In this document: positions 59,657 through 64,000 of the stretch, in pieces | Layout: each line of letters starts with the position of its first letter | Numbering within the stretch: the stretch's first letter is position 1 | From: Dehalococcoidales bacterium | Lineage (GTDB): Bacteria; Chloroflexota; Dehalococcoidia; Dehalococcoidales; UBA2162 | DNA length: 64,000 bases | Assembly (NCBI GenBank): GCA_030690265.1 | Contig: JAUYHA010000049.1 | Location: 98,999-162,998, forward strand | Reading direction: 5' to 3' | Notes under the pieces: generated by a model | What the model saw: only the letters and a program-made list of their open reading frames with translations | Told to the model about the DNA's origin: nothing | The model's database searches: none | Made by a program: the position numbers and the translations under genes

Positions 59657-60436
59657 ATGCCCGTTCCACGGAACTATCAAACTGAAGCTATTATTATCAA
59701 GAAGACCCGGCTGGGGGAGGCGGATAGCATCCTCACCCTCTATACCCCCCGCCTGGGTAAAATCCAGGGCTTTGCCAAAAGCCTCCGCAAACCCGGAAGC
59801 AAGATGGCAGGTCACCTGGAACTGCTCACCCATAGCATGGTTTCCTTGGCGAGGGGCAGAAATCTGGACACCATAACCGGCGGCCAGACTATCACCAGCT
59901 TCCTGCCCCTGAAAACCGACCTGTCGCTTACCTCACAGGCTCTTTATGCTATTGAGCTGGTTGACCAGTTTACCGCCGGCCATATTGAAAATTATCCCCT
60001 GTTTCAGTTACTGCTGGGGACGCTGGAAGAGCTATGTCAGGCAAATGATAATGAACTGGTCTTACGCCATTTTGAAGTCCATCTTCTCAATGAAGTTGGC
60101 TACCGTCCCCAGCTTCAGCAGTGCGTCTCCTGCCAGATAGCTCTGGAACCTGTTACTAACTCATTCTGCCCTCCTGCCGGTGGTATGCTGTGTCCTGATT
60201 GCCGTCAGAGCCAGCCTTTAACCCATTCCCTATCGGTTAACGCTCTAAAGGTGCTGCGATTGATACAGGCTGATGACTACAGCACCGTCAGCCGGTTGAG
60301 AATAGACCCGGCACTATCCCGCGAGTTAGAAGGGGTGATGAGAACCTACCTGAGATATCTCCTGGAGCGAGAGGTAAAGTCAGCCGCCTGGCTGGATACT
60401 TTGAAGAGAGACAGTGAGGCAGGCTATGCCGTCTAG
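59657..60436 (+). CDS. recO: DNA repair protein RecO
   Basis: A 259-residue RecO: OB-fold start (YQTEAIIIKKTRLGEADSILTLYTPRLGKIQGFAKSLRKPGSKMAGHLE), then a zinc site (CVSCQ, CPPAGGMLCPDC), and a helical end. It mediates RecA loading with RecR (57201-57827). The last bases overlap the lysS start. Confidence 0.93.
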   Translation: MPVPRNYQTEAIIIKKTRLGEADSILTLYTPRLGKIQGFAKSLRKPGSKMAGHLELLTHSMVSLARGRNLDTITGGQTITSFLPLKTDLSLTSQALYAIELVDQFTAGHIENYPLFQLLLGTLEELCQANDNELVLRHFEVHLLNEVGYRPQLQQCVSCQIALEPVTNSFCPPAGGMLCPDCRQSQPLTHSLSVNALKVLRLIQADDYSTVSRLRIDPALSRELEGVMRTYLRYLLEREVKSAAWLDTLKRDSEAGYAV

Positions 60437-61937
60437 ACTGGAGCAAATCGCTCAACAGCGACTGGAAAAACTTGACCGGATTCGGGCTGCGGGCATCAAT
60501 CCTTACCCCCACAGGTATCACCGCAGCCACACTGCTCGGGAAGCAATTGCCCTGCTCGAGAGCCTTGAGGCAGGCTCGGCCCGGCAGGACAAGGTCAATG
60601 TCGCCGGGCGGATTATGTCTCACCGCTCGATGGGCAAGAGTGCCTTTATGGACATCCGCGACGGCTCGGGGAAAATTCAGCTGCTCTTCCAGAACTTGAA
60701 CCAGCTTGAAGAGGACAAACTTAAGCTATTTAAAGACCTGGACATCGGCGATATTATCGGGGTAGAGGGCAGTGTGTTGCGGACCAGAACCGGCGAGCCG
60801 ACAGTCCGAGTAGAAAGCTTTACCCTGCTGGCTAAAGCCCTCCGTCCTTTACCGGAGAAGTGGCACGGGCTGAGCGATGTTGATACCAGGTACCGTCAGC
60901 GCTACCTTGACCTCATCAGCAACCCGGAGACAAAAGAGACTTTTAAGCTCCGCAGTCAGGTTATTTTTGCCATACGACAGTTTCTCAACCAGCGGGGATT
61001 TATTGAGGTGGAAACGCCGGTGCTGCAGCCTGACGCCGGGGGAGCTCTGGCACGCCCCTTCGTCACCCACCACCACGCCCTTGACCAGGACCTCTACCTC
61101 CGCATCGCCACCGAGCTTCACCTCAAGCGGCTGGTTATCGGCGGTTTTGACAAGGTCTATGAGCTGGGACGCACCTTCCGCAATGAGGGCATCTCCACCA
61201 AGCACAACCCGGAGTTCACCCTGCTGGAAAGCTACGAAGCCTATGCCGATTACAATGATGTCATGAAGATGCTGGAGACGATGGTCTCCGGGATTTGCCA
61301 GCAGGTCTTAGGCACCGAAGAGGTCAAGTTCGGGGATGACACGATAAGCTTCAAGCCTCCCTGGCAGCGCCGCCAGCTTGCCGAGGTAGTGGCGGAATAC
61401 AGCGGTATCGACTTCCGCCAGTCACCGAGTGCCGATTTGCTGAGGGTAAAAATGAAAGAGAAAGGGATGGAGGTTGACCCGCAGAAGAACTGGGCACAGC
61501 TGGTTGACGGCCTTCTTTCTACCTATGCCGAGCCCAGGCTGGTTCAGCCCACCTTTCTGGTGGACTACCCGGTCTCAATGTCGCCTTTAGCCAAGACCAG
61601 GCCCGGCCAGGAGCGGGTAGCGGAGCGCTTTGAAGCCTTTGCCGGCGGACTGGAGATTGCCAACGCCTTTACCGAGCTAAATGACCCGGTAGAGCAGAGG
61701 GAACGCTTTAAAGCACAGTTAGAGACCAAGAAAAAGATGGCTCGGGAGGGAGCTATTTCGGCAGAGGACTATGGGGAAATAGAGACCATTGACGAGGACT
61801 TCTTAACGGCGATGGAATACGGCATGCCCCCCACCGGCGGCCTGGGTGTCGGTATCGACCGCCTGGTCATGCTCCTCACCAACCAGCAATCAATCCGTGA
61901 AGTAATCCTCTTCCCGCAGCTGAAGGAGAAGGGGTAA
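60426..61937 (+). CDS. lysS: Lysyl-tRNA synthetase (class II)
   Basis: About 503 residues. The anticodon-binding OB domain (VNVAGRIMSHRSMGKSAFMDIRDGSGKIQLL) precedes the class II core with motif 2 (FRNEGISTKHNPEFTLLESY) and motif 3 (GLGVGIDRLVMLL). The ATG at 60426 is my preferred start; a GTG at 60414 also fits. It overlaps recO by a few bases. It has the bacterial class II form. Confidence 0.95.
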   Translation: MPSRLEQIAQQRLEKLDRIRAAGINPYPHRYHRSHTAREAIALLESLEAGSARQDKVNVAGRIMSHRSMGKSAFMDIRDGSGKIQLLFQNLNQLEEDKLKLFKDLDIGDIIGVEGSVLRTRTGEPTVRVESFTLLAKALRPLPEKWHGLSDVDTRYRQRYLDLISNPETKETFKLRSQVIFAIRQFLNQRGFIEVETPVLQPDAGGALARPFVTHHHALDQDLYLRIATELHLKRLVIGGFDKVYELGRTFRNEGISTKHNPEFTLLESYEAYADYNDVMKMLETMVSGICQQVLGTEEVKFGDDTISFKPPWQRRQLAEVVAEYSGIDFRQSPSADLLRVKMKEKGMEVDPQKNWAQLVDGLLSTYAEPRLVQPTFLVDYPVSMSPLAKTRPGQERVAERFEAFAGGLEIANAFTELNDPVEQRERFKAQLETKKKMAREGAISAEDYGEIETIDEDFLTAMEYGMPPTGGLGVGIDRLVMLLTNQQSIREVILFPQLKEKG

Positions 61938-61951
61938 AGGGGGGTAGGGCT

Positions 61952-63427
61952 ATGAGTGAACTAAAGACAAACGTCCTCTACTTCGGCGATAATCTGGAGA
62001 TACTGCGTAAGTATATTCCTGATAACTCCATTGACCTGATATACCTTGACCCCCCCTTCAACAGCAAGAAAGACTACAATATCCTGTTCAAGGAGAGTGG
62101 CGGGGTTGATTCCGAAGCCCAGATAAAAGCCTTCACCGATACCTGGCACTGGACGCAGATTGCCCAGGACACCTATCACGAGATTGTAACGAAGGGTCCC
62201 TTAAAAGTGGGCAAGCTGATTGATGCCCTCCATGATGCCATCGGTAATAATGATGTCATGGCTTACCTGGTGATGATGACCATAAGGCTGGTGGAGCTTC
62301 ATAGAGTCTTAAAGCCCACCGGCTCTTTATATCTCCACTGCGACCCCACCGCCAGCCACTACCTCAAGCTGGTGCTTGACCAGATATTCGGACCGGCGAA
62401 TTTCAGAAATGAGATTGTGTGGTGCTATGATACAGGTGGGCGGTCTACTAGAGCTTTTCCAAGAAAGCATGACACTATCCTTTGTTATGGTCGAACTGAT
62501 AAGGCAGGATTTTATTACGATAATGTTGCCCTTCCGCGAGACCCCACTACAATGCATGAAACAGTCGTAGTAGATTCACATGGCAGAAAATACCAGCGTA
62601 ATATAAAAGCAGGTAAAGAATATCGATACTATCTCGATAAAGGTGTCTTGCCCAACGATTGGTGGCATGACCTACAAGCATTAAACCCGGCAGCAAAAGA
62701 ACGGCTAGGTTTTGACACCCAAAAACCCCTTGCCCTATTGGAGCGCATCATCCAAGCCAGCTCTAATGAGGGCGATGTTGTCCTTGACCCCTTCTGCGGG
62801 TGTGGCACGGCGGTGGTGGCGGCGCAGAAGCTCAACAGGAAATGGATTGGGATTGATATTACCCACTTAGCCATTAACCTGATGCGCAACCGCCTGAAAG
62901 ACAGCTTCCCCAGCATACAGTTTGAGGTTATTGGCGAGCCTGAAGATTTGGCAGGAGCTAAGTCTCTGGCTCAGCAAGACCGCTACCAGTTCCAGTGGTG
63001 GGCGCTGGGCTTGATTGGTGCCAGACCCCTCGGCGAGAAAAAGAAGGGGGCGGATAAAGGCATTGACGGGATTATCAGTTTTATTGATGAGGTGGGGGGT
63101 AAAGCCAGGCGGGTGATTGTCCAGGTTAAGAGCGGGCATATCGGGGTAAATGCAGTTAGAGAGCTTGAAACGGTAGCCAAGAACGATGCCATCGGTGTCC
63201 TCATTACCCTTGAGCCACCCACCAGCCCGATGAAGGTCGAGGCGGTTGATGCTGGCTATTATCACTCCCCGATATGGGACAAAGATTACCCGAAAATACA
63301 GATTTTGGCTATAAAGGAGCTATTATACGGCAAAACAGTTGATATGCCCCCGCAGACGCAGACCAGCATCACCTTTGCCAGAGCACCGAAGGTTTCTAAA
63401 AAGGGAGGGGAGCAACTGACTTTATAA
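61952..63427 (+). CDS. Beta-class DNA methyltransferase fused to Mrr-like nuclease domain
   Basis: A 491-residue fusion. The methyltransferase part has DPPF at 33-36 (YLDPPFNSKKDY) and DPFCGCGT at 279-286, in beta-class order, so it would methylate adenine-N6 or cytosine-N4. A C-terminal PD-(D/E)xK-type part has GIDG (Asp372) and VIVQVKSG (Gln391, Lys393), resembling Mrr-type restriction domains. Bases 62400-62690, between the two MTase motifs, are more AT-rich than the flanks, where a target-recognition domain would lie. Methylation and cleavage in one chain would resemble a type IIG-like system (inferred). Confidence 0.82.
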   Translation: MSELKTNVLYFGDNLEILRKYIPDNSIDLIYLDPPFNSKKDYNILFKESGGVDSEAQIKAFTDTWHWTQIAQDTYHEIVTKGPLKVGKLIDALHDAIGNNDVMAYLVMMTIRLVELHRVLKPTGSLYLHCDPTASHYLKLVLDQIFGPANFRNEIVWCYDTGGRSTRAFPRKHDTILCYGRTDKAGFYYDNVALPRDPTTMHETVVVDSHGRKYQRNIKAGKEYRYYLDKGVLPNDWWHDLQALNPAAKERLGFDTQKPLALLERIIQASSNEGDVVLDPFCGCGTAVVAAQKLNRKWIGIDITHLAINLMRNRLKDSFPSIQFEVIGEPEDLAGAKSLAQQDRYQFQWWALGLIGARPLGEKKKGADKGIDGIISFIDEVGGKARRVIVQVKSGHIGVNAVRELETVAKNDAIGVLITLEPPTSPMKVEAVDAGYYHSPIWDKDYPKIQILAIKELLYGKTVDMPPQTQTSITFARAPKVSKKGGEQLTL

Positions 63428-63465
63428 TAGGGAGTCCAAGAGGGGTGAAGCCCCCTCTTCTCAAA

Positions 63466-63562
63466 TGTCATTGCGAGGGGGCGTAAGCCCCCGTGGCAAT
63501 CTCGAGCGGTGGAATATTTATTGAGATTCCCACACCCAGATAAATCTGGGCTCGGAATGACA
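63466..63562. repeat. Intergenic repeat joining both families
   Basis: It begins TGTCATTGCGAGGGGG with a CGTAAGCCC-type hairpin, then GTGGCAATCTC, and ends with GGCTCGGAATGACA. The left end belongs to the TCATTGCGAG family and the right end to the GTCATTCC family, so this is a hybrid. Confidence 0.7.
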
Positions 63563-63570
63563 ATCAGGTA

Positions 63571-63858
63571 ATGAATAACCAATACTATGTCTATATCCTG
63601 AGTAACAAGACACATTCTGTCCTCTACACTGGCATGACCAACGACCTGAAAAGAAGAGTTTATGAACATAAAGAGAAGTTGACGGAGGGGTTTACCAGGA
63701 AGTATAACGTAGATAAGCTGGTCTACTATGAAGTATGTGAGGATGTGGTGGGGGCTATCTCACGGGAGAAACAACTTAAAGACGGCTCAAGGCTGAAGAA
63801 GATACGACTGATTGCGAGTATGAACGCGGAGTGGCGTGATTTATATGAGGATTTATAG
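63571..63858 (+). CDS. GIY-YIG domain endonuclease
   Basis: A 95-residue UPF0213/YhbQ-type GIY-YIG protein: YYVYILSNKTHSVLYTGMTNDLKRRVYEHK is the catalytic signature (the Tyr-Ile and Tyr-Thr-Gly pairs, then the Arg), and a conserved Glu follows in ISREKQLK. Stand-alone members are widespread, with unproven roles in DNA repair or cleavage. It lies after the RM-like gene and before another repeat. Confidence 0.9.
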   Translation: MNNQYYVYILSNKTHSVLYTGMTNDLKRRVYEHKEKLTEGFTRKYNVDKLVYYEVCEDVVGAISREKQLKDGSRLKKIRLIASMNAEWRDLYEDL

Positions 63859-63879
63859 AGATTGCCACGCTTTCACTCT

Positions 63880-64000
63880 GACCTCGGTCCTCGGACTGAA
63901 GGCTCGGCCTGAAGTCTGAACTCGGTCTGAAGACGATAACTCGTTACCGAACCTCGCTACAGGTAACCTGCTCCGAGCTTGTCGAGGCAAGTCGGAACGA
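63880..64000. repeat. Mosaic intergenic repeat running off the window
   Basis: It contains GACCTCGGTCCTCGGACTG and other words of the 15193 and 56893 elements, in the opposite orientation. Bases 63965-64000 are an exact inverted copy of 57024-57059. The right end of the element is not in the window. Confidence 0.75.

Overview
The window is about 64 kb of a moderately GC-rich bacterial chromosome with short intergenic spaces and genes on both strands. I see no rRNA, CRISPR array, phage block or intact transposase. The gene mix suggests Chloroflexota, most likely the class Dehalococcoidia: multiheme cytochrome/NrfD respiration, a K+-dependent membrane pyrophosphatase, a CetZ-like tubulin, a geranylgeranyl-reductase-type oxidoreductase, a Gld-type ABC cluster and Opp transporters. 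Intergenic gaps are filled with short repeats ending in GTCATTCC/GGAATGAC or TCATTGCGAG/CTCGCAATGA. This placement is an inference from gene content; there is no rRNA to confirm it.

Region 1 (0.2-10.5 kb) is the most distinctive. A diheme lipoprotein gene diverges from a two-component system whose sensor kinase carries a heme c motif in its extracytoplasmic domain. Then follow a slipin and two successive respiratory modules, each made of a multiheme cytochrome c (nine and eight CXXCH motifs), a TAT-type four-cluster ferredoxin subunit and an NrfD-type membrane subunit. No molybdopterin or other catalytic subunit is present. The same operator-like pattern, GGGTAGTCCCTA-N12-GGGTAGT, occurs upstream of the kinase and, on the other strand, downstream of the regulator ahead of the slipin/cytochrome block.

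Region 2 (10.5-28 kb) is mostly housekeeping: tRNA-Lys, a metallo-beta-lactamase-fold hydrolase, pyrophosphatase, a three-domain RNase H-ThiD2-ThiE fusion, a sugar nucleotidyltransferase, prfA-prmC, etfBA, a YifB/ComM ATPase, an SDR, a large membrane protein, a flavin oxidoreductase and a GreA-like protein with an extra N-terminal domain. Region 3 (28-36 kb) has a small redox cassette between two near-identical 119-bp direct repeats, then fdhD, a MOSC protein, mnmA, an MFS transporter, and a radical SAM protein paired with an archaeal-type DUF1464 protein. Region 4 (36-41.5 kb) holds tRNA-Glu, rplI, dnaB, a DnaD-like protein and a tandemly duplicated DnaC-type ATPase. Region 5 (41-51 kb) is a GldA/F/G-DUF4340 cluster, a parvulin-type foldase and oppBCDF without a binding protein. 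Region 6 (51-64 kb) has gamma-carbonic anhydrase, argS, the CetZ-like GTPase, dnaX-ybaB-recR, a glycine-pentapeptide-repeat protein beside a second recR 3' end, a lipoprotein, a GNAT-YoaP protein, recO-lysS, a methyltransferase-endonuclease fusion and a GIY-YIG protein.

Recurring oddities are: oppD and argS, whose conserved N-termini lie upstream of any ATG/GTG/TTG (apparent ATC and ACG starts); two TA-flanked MITE-like elements that supply the stop codon of the gene they follow; and several in-gene duplications (nine-heme cytochrome, GldG, DnaC).
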